A stretch of 64,000 nt of DNA from positions 62,001-126,000 of the forward strand of contig CAXAZF010000009.1 in NCBI GenBank assembly GCA_963973455.1, written 5' to 3'. The first letter of the stretch is position 1. Each line of letters opens with the position of its first letter. This document shows positions 25,694-33,475 of this stretch, piece after piece. Origin of the DNA: Marixanthomonas sp002364245 (GTDB lineage Bacteria > Bacteroidota > Bacteroidia > Flavobacteriales > Flavobacteriaceae). The translations under genes and the position numbers were made by a program. The notes beneath the pieces were generated by a model. That model was not told where the DNA came from. It saw nothing but the letters and a program-made list of their open reading frames with translations, and did not search any database.

Positions 25694-25725
25694 AGCACTG
25701 TTTCTTAAAATAAAGTTACAGTGCT
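25694..25725 (-). terminator. Terminator after 138-aa lipoprotein gene
   Basis: AGCACTGT (25694-25701) and ACAGTGCT (25718-25725) pair perfectly. On the minus strand the stem is followed by a T run, as expected for intrinsic termination of the gene ending at 25752. Confidence 0.65.
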
Positions 25726-25751
25726 GTTAAATTTTTATTTTGTAGCTATGA

Positions 25752-26168
25752 TTAATTGGAAGCAACTGTGACAGTGCCTAAAGCAGTTACTTCACCAATT
25801 TTTACCTCAACATTTTCAAAAGTTTGTTCGGGTGTTTCAGCTTCATCTGTTTTAATTTTTACTGTATATGTTCCTTCTGAGAAACCGGTTATGAAAAATT
25901 CACCAACGTCGTTTGTGGTTCCTGTAATTTTTTCTTCAGAATTTGTCGCTACAATTGATACTTCAGAATTGGGCGCGATAACGCTTCCCATAATGGCACC
26001 ATCTGTTTTTGTGGTTTCGGTTTCTTCGTTGTTTGTAACTTCAGTTTTATTGGCAGAACCTTCATTTGAAGTAATATTATTTCCGCCAAATATATTGTTG
26101 TTACTACTACAGCTAATAAATAAGGCTGTAACTGAAATTAAAAGACTTGTTTTTATGTAAGATTTCAT
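25752..26168 (-). CDS. Lipoprotein with carboxypeptidase regulatory-like domain
   Basis: A lipoprotein signal ends at Cys20 (FISCSS), followed by a Ser/Thr/Glu-rich spacer (about 21-57). One CarboxypepD_reg-like beta-sandwich occupies about 58-138 (GAIMGSVIAPNSEVSIVAT, VGEFFITGFSEGTYTVKI, VEVKIGEVTALGTV). It closely resembles the second domain of the DUF4382 lipoprotein upstream, so it is likely a duplicated single domain. The function is unknown; an outer-membrane or surface lipoprotein is likely. Confidence 0.8.
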   Translation of the reverse strand: MKSYIKTSLLISVTALFISCSSNNNIFGGNNITSNEGSANKTEVTNNEETETTKTDGAIMGSVIAPNSEVSIVATNSEEKITGTTNDVGEFFITGFSEGTYTVKIKTDEAETPEQTFENVEVKIGEVTALGTVTVASN

Positions 26169-26267
26169 AGTTAATTGGTTTTTGCGTACTACTAATATAG
26201 CTAGTTATAACAGCTCTTTCGGAAGAATTAACATTGATTAACGGGCGCTTTAACGTGTGGTTAACGA

Positions 26268-26295
26268 AAAAAAGGAGGTTAAAAAAACCTCCTTT
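26268..26295 (-). terminator. Terminator after DUF4382 lipoprotein gene
   Basis: AAAGGAGGTT and AACCTCCTTT form a perfect 10-bp stem around a short A-rich loop, with an A run before the stem that reads as a T run on the minus strand. Confidence 0.75.
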
Positions 26296-26315
26296 TCCTT
26301 TCTATTAAAATTAGA

Positions 26316-27113
26316 TTATAATTCTAAATTTATTTCTCCCACAGTTGTAATTTCACCTACTTCAACAATGACATTATCAATTATAACAGGGGGAAAGTTT
26401 AAATCAGGATCTGCTTCAAACTTCAAGCTATAATTACCTTCTGGAACACCTTGAAGCACAAATTTACCTTGGGCATCTGTATAAGCCGAAATTTCTTCAC
26501 CATCATCGGTTGTTGTTGTAACTAAAACAGGGGTATCGGTAACTGGAATTACAGAACCAGAAATTGCTCCTGTTTCGGCTACCGTTGTGGCTCTAATAAC
26601 TGGTTTTAGTAAATAATCTCCGTTACCCTGTTCTACAATAGACTCTTCAACATTAAAGTCTAACATAAATTCATAAAAAATGCCTCCTTCAAGGGTCTCA
26701 TTCACCTGAATTTTTAACCCAGATTGTTGAGCACTTGGTGTTTGAAGCGGAAACGTTTCGCCATCAACTACTACTGTATTATCATCACCAAGGACTAATC
26801 GAATTTGACTAATAGAACCTGTCGGTAATTCATCATCTACTAATACAACTGAAACACCACCAGTAAGTTCCAATAAATTGTAAACCCCTGCATCTACATC
26901 ATCAATAAATACTTCGTCTTCTTCGCCATTATACTTTACCACTACATCTTCAACATCTATAAATACTGCTTCATAATCTCCGGGAGCATCTGTCAATTCT
27001 ATAGAGACTCTCGCTGTTTCATCAGAGTTAGTTCCTGATGAGTCATCATCACTACAGGATACAAATCCTACAGTAATAATGGCTATGCATAAAAATTTTA
27101 ATAAAGTTTTCAT
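26316..27113 (-). CDS. DUF4382 domain lipoprotein with CarboxypepD_reg-like C-terminus
   Basis: The lipobox is at Cys20 (GFVSCSDDD). Residues about 33-175 form a DUF4382 domain, recognised by ARVSIELTDAPGDYEAVFIDVEDV, YNLLELTGG and the later KPVIRATT. Residues about 182-265 form a carboxypeptidase regulatory-like domain (GAISGSVIPV, QGKFVLQGVPEGNYSLKFE). DUF4382 lipoproteins are common on Bacteroidota cell surfaces, and no activity is established. The terminator at 26268-26295 separates it from the related lipoprotein gene downstream. Confidence 0.85.
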   Translation of the reverse strand: MKTLLKFLCIAIITVGFVSCSDDDSSGTNSDETARVSIELTDAPGDYEAVFIDVEDVVVKYNGEEDEVFIDDVDAGVYNLLELTGGVSVVLVDDELPTGSISQIRLVLGDDNTVVVDGETFPLQTPSAQQSGLKIQVNETLEGGIFYEFMLDFNVEESIVEQGNGDYLLKPVIRATTVAETGAISGSVIPVTDTPVLVTTTTDDGEEISAYTDAQGKFVLQGVPEGNYSLKFEADPDLNFPPVIIDNVIVEVGEITTVGEINLEL

Positions 27114-27235
27114 GTTATTTTAAATTTTAGGTTTGTGGAAGACAATATATTTATGATTTAAAAAAACTAAAATGTACTTAACATTGATTAACTTTCCCTT
27201 TAACTCTATTTAACGGTAAAAACGGTAATACCTAC

Positions 27236-27243
27236 TATCTTTA
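27236..27243 (+). promoter_or_regulatory. Promoter -7-like motif for the SDR gene
   Basis: TATCTTTA differs from TAnnTTTG at the last base and lies 16 bases before the start codon. The same variant precedes the SPFH and desaturase genes in this window. Confidence 0.35.
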
Positions 27244-27259
27244 GAAAACTTTATAATTT

Positions 27260-28012
27260 ATGAATAAAACTGCTTTAATAACCGGTGCCACTTCAGGAAT
27301 TGGCCGCGCTATCGCTAAAAATTTTGCTAACAATGGATTGCATATAATTCTCTGCGGAAGAAGGCAAGAACGGCTCGATGCACTTCAAAAAGAGCTTTCA
27401 GAAATCACAAAAATGCACACGCTGAACTTTGACGTTCGAGATAAAAAAACGGTTTTTGAACAACTTCAAAACCTGCCGGAAGCTTTTTCAAAAATCGATA
27501 TTTTAATAAACAATGCCGGAAATGCACACGGAAAAGACCCAATTTATGAAGGGAACACAGACGATTGGGATGCGATGATTGATATTAACGTAAAAGGATT
27601 GTTATATGTTACCAAAGCCATTCTTCCGCAGATGATTGAGCGAAAATCTGGACATATTATCAATATTGGTTCTACCGCTGGGAAAGAGGTCTATCCAACT
27701 GGGAATGTCTACTGCGCCAGTAAACATGCGGTCGATGCTATTAATGAAGGTATGCGATTAGACCTAAACGGAAAAGGCATAAAAATTGGTGCTATTAATC
27801 CGGGGTTGGTCGAAACCGAGTTTAGCGAAGTGCGTTATAAAGGTGACACTGAAAAAGCCGATAAAGTTTATCAAGGTTACACGCCTTTACAACCGGAAGA
27901 TATTGCAGACATAATTTGGTTTGCTATAACCCGACCGCCACATGTAAATATAGCCGATTTGACCGTGATGTGCTTAGACCAATCGTCGAGTACCGTTATC
28001 AATAAAAAATAA
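27260..28012 (+). CDS. SDR family NAD(P)-dependent oxidoreductase (YdfG-like)
   Basis: This 250-residue classical short-chain dehydrogenase has a TGATSGIG cofactor loop (residues 8-15), an NNAG motif (INNAGNAHG), and catalytic Tyr151-x-x-x-Lys155 in YCASK. The overall sequence resembles YdfG, an NADP-dependent dehydrogenase of L-allo-threonine and 3-hydroxy acids; the exact substrate cannot be read from sequence. It precedes the AlbA_2-domain gene by 26 bases and is likely cotranscribed. Confidence 0.9.
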   Translation: MNKTALITGATSGIGRAIAKNFANNGLHIILCGRRQERLDALQKELSEITKMHTLNFDVRDKKTVFEQLQNLPEAFSKIDILINNAGNAHGKDPIYEGNTDDWDAMIDINVKGLLYVTKAILPQMIERKSGHIINIGSTAGKEVYPTGNVYCASKHAVDAINEGMRLDLNGKGIKIGAINPGLVETEFSEVRYKGDTEKADKVYQGYTPLQPEDIADIIWFAITRPPHVNIADLTVMCLDQSSSTVINKK

Positions 28013-28038
28013 ACCCTTCGCTACTGCGGAAAATTGAA

Positions 28039-29175
28039 ATGATTAACAAACGACTTCTTATCAAAAACTTGCTCGCCCATAACGACGAGAGCAGTTTCTA
28101 TGATAAAAAGCGAAAGATTGATCTGGGCAGTAAAGAAGGAAAAGCCAAGTTTTTAAAACACATTTGCGCGCTGAGCAACAGCAACCCAAAAAACAACTCG
28201 TTTATCGTAGTGGGTGTGGAAGATGAAGCAAACGAAATACGAGGCGTTGATTTTTTTGACGATAGCAAGCTTCAAAATTTAGTAAACGCCTATTTGACCA
28301 ATGCGCCGTTAATCAGTTATGAAAATGTGATGTTTCCACATTTGCCGCCGGATAAAGTAGTGGGGTTAGTAACCATTCGCCCAACAGGGGAAATCACTTC
28401 GCTTCGTAAGAACATTTGGAAATATTGGGGCGGCAGCATTTTTCTTCGAGACGGAAGTATTTCGATGCCAAAGGATTTTGATATTGTAATAAAAGATGTG
28501 AATTCTGAAATTGTAAAATCTATTGAAAACAAGGCAAAAAATAACATTGAGCACACTTTAGATGGTGTAATCGATTTTATGAACAACCGCCACGACGAGC
28601 TCGAATCACACTACAAAGTTTTTAAAGAGCAATTTGTGGTTTGCTGGGCCGGAAATACCAAACAAGTTAAAAAAGACACCTATTATTCCCGGGTAGATAT
28701 TGAATTAATTAACGAGCAAGTACGTTTGTTTTATTCTGCTTTAGACGAGGTTACCATCGAAGTAACGGATCATTATTTTAAAACAATTGAATATGTAAGT
28801 TTAGGGCTGAACAACCGCCAAGAACATTACCCGCTAGAAGAAGTGGTGATTACTTTTCAAGAAAATGGATCGTACAAAATCGACTCTAAAATGATTTTTG
28901 AACCGCCACGTTTCAACAAAAAAACGTTGCATCATATTTACAATGCCAATAATGCATTGGTAAAAAAGCTGAAAAAGAATGCCCGCCTTACCCCTTCCGA
29001 AGAAAAAGACCTACAAAACCTACCAGAAACATATTTAATCTGTTATTTAAACGATTTTTCGGAAGCTAAAGAAAAGCTGTTGGAAGCTAAACCATATTTA
29101 AAAGAAACCAACGGAAAGGTTTATGAAGCGTATAAAGAAACGATTCGGATATTGAGGAAGGTGCGATATAATTAA
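28039..29175 (+). CDS. AlbA_2 (Schlafen-like) domain protein
   Basis: At 378 residues, the N-terminal part (about 10-150) matches the AlbA_2 fold. Diagnostic stretches are KAKFLKHICALSNSN, FIVVGVEDEANEIRGVDFFDD and LRDGSISMP. The rest (about 170-378) is helical and unassigned, and no HTH domain follows, unlike many AlbA_2 regulators. AlbA_2 proteins can be nucleic-acid-binding or defence-related, but nothing here shows which. Neighbours are housekeeping genes, not a defence island. Confidence 0.7.
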   Translation: MINKRLLIKNLLAHNDESSFYDKKRKIDLGSKEGKAKFLKHICALSNSNPKNNSFIVVGVEDEANEIRGVDFFDDSKLQNLVNAYLTNAPLISYENVMFPHLPPDKVVGLVTIRPTGEITSLRKNIWKYWGGSIFLRDGSISMPKDFDIVIKDVNSEIVKSIENKAKNNIEHTLDGVIDFMNNRHDELESHYKVFKEQFVVCWAGNTKQVKKDTYYSRVDIELINEQVRLFYSALDEVTIEVTDHYFKTIEYVSLGLNNRQEHYPLEEVVITFQENGSYKIDSKMIFEPPRFNKKTLHHIYNANNALVKKLKKNARLTPSEEKDLQNLPETYLICYLNDFSEAKEKLLEAKPYLKETNGKVYEAYKETIRILRKVRYN

Positions 29176-29232
29176 CGTTGCATTAAACTAAATTTTATAT
29201 CTTTAATGTTCAATCATTAAAACCAAATAAAA

Positions 29233-30372
29233 ATGGGCATATTCGACAAAATCAAGGAAAAACTGAGCCACGAATTTATAGATATAATTGAATGGCTAGA
29301 CTATACAGATGACACCATCTGTCATCGTTTTGAACGCTACCAAAACGAAATAAAGAATAATGCCAAGCTCATTGTACGTGAAGGGCAAACGGCTGTTTTT
29401 ATAAACGAAGGACAACTGGCCGATGTTTTTGAACCCGGAACCTACACGCTAAACACCAAAAACCTGCCCATTCTAACTACTCTAAAAGGATGGAAGTATG
29501 GTTTTGACAGCCCCTTTAAAGCCGAAGTGTATTTTGTAAACACACACTTATTTACTGATGAAAAATGGGGCACCAAAAACCCAATTACATTAAATGATGA
29601 CCGATTTGGTTTGGTTGAAATTCGTGCTTTTGGAACGTATGCTTTTAGAATCAATGATCCCGGGAAATTTATAGTTGATATAGTTGGCACCGATAATAAC
29701 TTCACCAATTTTGAAATAAACGAACACCTTAAAAGCCTAATCGCCACTCGTTTTACTGATACTGTAGGTGAGGCCAATTTGCCAATCGAATTATACGCTG
29801 CCAACACCACCGAACTTTCTGAAACTTGTAAAGAAGTAATGGAACCTGAATTTGATAGCGTGGGGATTGGTCTGGAAAAATTCTTTATCGAAAACGTGTC
29901 CATGCCAGAAGACTTGAAAAAAGAGATTTTCGAGTACAGCCGTATTGATAAATTGGATTTAGATAAATTAACCAAATTCAAAACTGCTAAAGCCATTGAA
30001 GCAGCCGCTGCCAACGAAGGCGGCACAGCCGGTGCCGGTATGGGAATGGGTATGGGCTTTGTACTCGCACAACAAATGGGCGGTATGATGGCCCCACAGA
30101 TGGGCGGACAACAACAAATGCAACAACCGCAACAACAAGCAGGGAGTATGCCACCGCCTATGCCACAAGCGGTTCAGTATTTCTACGCTAGTAATGGACA
30201 ACAAAATGGTCCTGTAGGTTTTGAGCAGTTACGCGCACTATTTGCCAATCGCACTGTTAATAAAGACACCCTCGTCTGGAAACAAGGCATGCAAAATTGG
30301 GTTGCACTTCAAGAGGTGGAAGAATTAAAAGCCTTTTTAGGCGGAAATACACCTCCACCAATTCCGGAATAA
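29233..30372 (+). CDS. SPFH domain protein with C-terminal GYF_2 domain
   Basis: The 379-residue product has an SPFH/Band 7 domain at about residues 35-250 (REGQTAVFINEGQLADVFEPGTYTL, FLVPEV-like acidic strands). A Gly/Met/Gln-rich linker covers about 265-315, and a GYF_2-type domain covers about 318-372 (YFYASNGQQNGPVGFEQLRAL, KDTLVWKQGMQNWV). It resembles the YdjI-like virion-core/SPFH family that occurs with zinc-ribbon partners. A promoter-like TATCTTTA is at 29198-29205. The next gene encodes such a partner, so the two likely form a membrane-associated complex. Confidence 0.85.
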   Translation: MGIFDKIKEKLSHEFIDIIEWLDYTDDTICHRFERYQNEIKNNAKLIVREGQTAVFINEGQLADVFEPGTYTLNTKNLPILTTLKGWKYGFDSPFKAEVYFVNTHLFTDEKWGTKNPITLNDDRFGLVEIRAFGTYAFRINDPGKFIVDIVGTDNNFTNFEINEHLKSLIATRFTDTVGEANLPIELYAANTTELSETCKEVMEPEFDSVGIGLEKFFIENVSMPEDLKKEIFEYSRIDKLDLDKLTKFKTAKAIEAAAANEGGTAGAGMGMGMGFVLAQQMGGMMAPQMGGQQQMQQPQQQAGSMPPPMPQAVQYFYASNGQQNGPVGFEQLRALFANRTVNKDTLVWKQGMQNWVALQEVEELKAFLGGNTPPPIPE

Positions 30373-30408
30373 TTATTTTTCGGGGTTTCGGCCCTTTCAG
30401 AATAGAAA

Positions 30409-31500
30409 ATGCAACAACCCAAGCAACAAAAATCCGAACTCAAAAAATCCTGTGTCAATTGTGGGGCAGAACTTCGGTATGCGCCAGGCACGACAAGTTT
30501 AAAGTGTGACTATTGTGGTTATGTACAAGAAATAGAACCAGCCGAAACCACTTTTGAAGAACTTGAACTAAAACCATATTTAGAAAAGTTGGGTAGTCAA
30601 TCGCATAGCGAGGAAATTACCATGTTGCAATGTAAAAGTTGCGGAGCTGAACAACATATTGAAGAAAACTATAAGTCATTACATTGTGTCTATTGTGGCT
30701 CGCCACTCATTATTGAAGATGCCAAAAAAGAATCCTGGATTTTACCAGGAGCAGTACTTCCCTTTCAGATAAACCAAGGGAAAGCACATCAAATCTTCAA
30801 AAAATGGGTGAAAGGACTGTGGTTTGCCCCTAACGATTTAAAAAAAGCGGCCATCGACCCGCAATTTACCAAAGGGCTTTATGCGCCCTATTGGACGTTT
30901 GATGCTCAATTGTATGCTGATTATTCAGGGCAACGAGGGGAATATTATTACGTGACCAGAACCACAGGCAGTGGAAAAAATAAACGTACTGTACGAGAAA
31001 GGCGTACCCGTTGGTATCCGGCTTCTGGAAATGTTTCAGGGTTTGTAGATGATACGCTAATTAAAGCTTCAAAACAACGCTCTGGAGTTATTCCTTCTAA
31101 GGTTGCTCATTGGAATTTAAAAGACCTACAGCCTTTTGACAGTAGTTTTTTAGCAGGTTTTGTAACCGAAAAATATACGATTCCGTTGCAAGACGGTCAT
31201 TTAGGAGCCACTAAAGAAGCCCGAAATATAGCCGATAGTTGGGCAAGACGGGACATTGGTGGCGATACACAACGGGTACATAGCATCGATATGAAGTTAA
31301 CCGATGAAACCTTTAAGCATATTCTGCTTCCAGTTTATGTAAGTGCTTATAAGTTTAAGGGAAAACGATATAATTTTTTCATTAATGGACAAACTGGTTC
31401 TTTATCTGGAAAACGACCGTACTCATTTTGGAAAATTTTCTTTTTCGTCCTTGGTATCCTTTTGATAATCGCTGCAATTGTATATATTTCTAACTTATGA
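30409..31500 (+). CDS. Zinc-ribbon membrane protein, partner of SPFH protein
   Basis: The 363-residue product begins with a polar stretch and two zinc ribbons: CVNCGAEL...CDYCGY (residues about 14-36) and CKSCGAEQ...CVYCGSPL (about 74-97). A long central domain of unknown fold follows, and there is one C-terminal membrane span (about 343-361). The double zinc ribbon and membrane anchor are seen next to YdjI-type SPFH genes. I infer a role in membrane stress or protein quality control. Its stop overlaps the next gene by four bases. Confidence 0.78.
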   Translation: MQQPKQQKSELKKSCVNCGAELRYAPGTTSLKCDYCGYVQEIEPAETTFEELELKPYLEKLGSQSHSEEITMLQCKSCGAEQHIEENYKSLHCVYCGSPLIIEDAKKESWILPGAVLPFQINQGKAHQIFKKWVKGLWFAPNDLKKAAIDPQFTKGLYAPYWTFDAQLYADYSGQRGEYYYVTRTTGSGKNKRTVRERRTRWYPASGNVSGFVDDTLIKASKQRSGVIPSKVAHWNLKDLQPFDSSFLAGFVTEKYTIPLQDGHLGATKEARNIADSWARRDIGGDTQRVHSIDMKLTDETFKHILLPVYVSAYKFKGKRYNFFINGQTGSLSGKRPYSFWKIFFFVLGILLIIAAIVYISNL

Positions 31501-32222
31501 GGACATTAGTTATAGGCGATATACACGGCGGATTTAAAGGATTAAAACAGGTATTTGATGGTATGGAACTTAAGCCTGACGACCGTTTTATTTTTGTAGG
31601 TGATTATGTAGACGGCTGGAGTGAAAGCGCGGAAACTATTTCATATCTAATCAATTTTTCTGAAGAACATGAATGTATTTTCATCCGTGGTAATCACGAT
31701 GCGTTGCTCTATAATTTTCTGAAAAAAGGCGACAACAACCCTACTTGGCTGCAACACGGTGGTGAGTCCAGTAAGAAAAGCTATGAGAACCTTTCCGAAG
31801 GTGAAATTGAAGCCCATATTAACTTCCTCGAAAACTTACGAAACTATTTTGTTGACGAAGAAAACCGACTTTATCTACACGCCGGATTTACCAATCTTCA
31901 CGGCCCAGAATACGAATATTATCCCAATATGGTGTATTGGGATAGAACATTATGGGAGATGGTTTGTGCGCTCGATAATTCTATTTCAGAAGAAGATGAT
32001 AACTACCCAAAACGCTTAAAATTATTCAAAGAAATCTACATTGGCCACACACCAGTTACTCGCGTCGGCTTTTCAAAACCCGCTAACTTTGCCAATGTAT
32101 GGAACGTGGATACTGGCGCGGCCTTTAAAGGCACAGTTTCAGTGATAGATGCCGAGACTAAAGAAGTGTGGCAAAGCGATCCTGTATGGCAACTCTACCC
32201 AAATGAAAGCGGCAGAAATTAA
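31497..32222 (+). CDS. Metallophosphoesterase (serine/threonine-phosphatase-like)
   Basis: This 241-residue protein has all the metal-binding motifs of the calcineurin-like family: GDIHGGF (residues about 7-13), GDYVDGW (about 35-41), GNHDAL (about 65-70), and later histidines in HAGFT and GHTPV. It is close to bacterial PrpE/symmetrical tetraphosphatase-type enzymes, so substrates may be phosphoproteins or Ap4A; sequence alone does not decide. It overlaps the zinc-ribbon gene by four bases (ATGA), suggesting coupled translation. Confidence 0.85.
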   Translation: MRTLVIGDIHGGFKGLKQVFDGMELKPDDRFIFVGDYVDGWSESAETISYLINFSEEHECIFIRGNHDALLYNFLKKGDNNPTWLQHGGESSKKSYENLSEGEIEAHINFLENLRNYFVDEENRLYLHAGFTNLHGPEYEYYPNMVYWDRTLWEMVCALDNSISEEDDNYPKRLKLFKEIYIGHTPVTRVGFSKPANFANVWNVDTGAAFKGTVSVIDAETKEVWQSDPVWQLYPNESGRN

Positions 32223-32255
32223 GACTGTTTTGGGATAGTTTTATTTGTTGCTTTG

Positions 32256-32263
32256 TATCTTTA
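32256..32263 (+). promoter_or_regulatory. Promoter -7-like motif for the desaturase gene
   Basis: TATCTTTA lies 61 bases before ATG 32325, with TTTG about 23 bases upstream. It supports the downstream ATG rather than the GTG-type start at 32277, which would leave almost no leader. Confidence 0.4.
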
Positions 32264-32324
32264 CAAGTAGAGTAAAGTGAAGTTTTCTTCAGAAAAAACA
32301 CCACATCTAAAAATTACAAAACGA

Positions 32325-33314
32325 ATGATTCTTAAAAATAAACGTCTTGAAGTCATGAAAACGGTTGAAAAATCGGTGGATGACTACGTAAAAAATTATT
32401 TAATTCCGGTTGAAGAAATTTGGCAGCCAACCGATTTATTGCCTAATCTTCAAAGTGAAAATTACATGGAAGAGCTTACCCAAATGCGGGAAGAAGCTAA
32501 AGAATTACCGTACGATTTTTGGGTAGTTTTAGTAGGCGATATGGTTACGGAAGAGGCTTTGCCGACCTATGAATCCTGGCTAATGGATATGGAAGGCGTT
32601 GACCAACACGGAAGAGACGGTTGGTCTAAATGGATTAGACAATGGACAGGGGAAGAAAACCGACACGGAGATACGCTAAACAAGTATTTATACCTCTGCG
32701 GAAGAGTAAACATGCGTGAAATTGAAATCACTACCCACCACCTTATCAATGATGGTTTCGACATTGGTACCGGTCGCGATCCATACCGTAATTTTGTTTA
32801 CACTAGTTTTCAAGAATTGGCAACCAATATTTCGCACAAACGCGTGGGACAATTAGCCAGAAAAAAAGACAACAGGATGCTTGCTAAAATGTGTAAGCTT
32901 ATTTCGGGAGATGAAATGCGCCACCATTTAGCCTACCGCGAGTTTGTAAAAACCATTTTGGAATACGATGCCAGTGAAATGATTCTTGCTTATGAAGATA
33001 TGATGAAAAAGAAAATTGTGATGCCCGCACAGTTTTTGCGGGAATCTGGCGAAGGACTTGCTTCAGCCTTTGAAAATTTCTCAAATGCTGCACAGCGATT
33101 AGGTGTTTACACCACCTTCGATTATATTGACATTATGGAAAAACTAAATAGTTATTGGGAAATCGACAAGCTGAACTCTTTGACGGATGAAGCTGCAAAA
33201 GCCCGAGATTATTTAATGAAGCTTCCAGATAGAATGAAACGTATTGCCAACCGAATTTCCATACCGCAAGATCAAACACAGTTTAAGTGGGTGGAGAAGA
33301 ATGGAATTGTTTAA
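32325..33314 (+). CDS. Acyl-ACP desaturase (stearoyl-ACP Delta9 type)
   Basis: From ATG 32325 the product is 329 residues and opens MILKNKRLEVMKTVEK, the usual opening in flavobacteria. Ferritin-like di-iron motifs are visible as EENRHGD and DEMRHHLAY (ExxH), with conserved ELATNISHKR between. It introduces a double bond into ACP-bound acyl chains and so controls membrane fluidity. The shorter start is preferred over 32277 because of the promoter position. Confidence 0.88.
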   Translation: MILKNKRLEVMKTVEKSVDDYVKNYLIPVEEIWQPTDLLPNLQSENYMEELTQMREEAKELPYDFWVVLVGDMVTEEALPTYESWLMDMEGVDQHGRDGWSKWIRQWTGEENRHGDTLNKYLYLCGRVNMREIEITTHHLINDGFDIGTGRDPYRNFVYTSFQELATNISHKRVGQLARKKDNRMLAKMCKLISGDEMRHHLAYREFVKTILEYDASEMILAYEDMMKKKIVMPAQFLRESGEGLASAFENFSNAAQRLGVYTTFDYIDIMEKLNSYWEIDKLNSLTDEAAKARDYLMKLPDRMKRIANRISIPQDQTQFKWVEKNGIV

Positions 33315-33343
33315 AAAAAAGAAAGGCTGCTTCGCTGAAAGGG

Positions 33344-33475
33344 CATAGAATATAGATTTTCTTAGTATCAAAATTAAAAAACCCGTTGCAAATTGCAGCG
33401 GGTTTTTTAGTCTATACTCTATGTTCTAACAGTTTTGCTGCTGGTCAAGCAGCTAAACGGTCTAACTTCTAACTA
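33344..33475. repeat. Degenerate intergenic inverted repeat around a terminator
   Basis: CATAGAATATAGAT (33344-33357) matches the reverse complement of 33411-33424 at 12 of 14 positions, flanking the terminator. A GCTGC/GCAGC hairpin and CTAACTTCTAACTACTA-like text follow. It looks like a decayed dispersed repeat of the kind scattered between flavobacterial genes. Confidence 0.35.
33376..33409. terminator. Bidirectional terminator after desaturase and ALDH genes
   Basis: AAAAACCCG...CGGGTTTTT with an inner TGCA/TGCA pair makes a strong hairpin with A and T runs on both sides, between two converging genes. Confidence 0.75.

Noticed and set aside
28039..29175. Defence island around the AlbA_2 gene
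   Set aside because: Neighbours are an SDR, SPFH, phosphatase and desaturase genes; no nuclease, toxin or restriction gene lies nearby.
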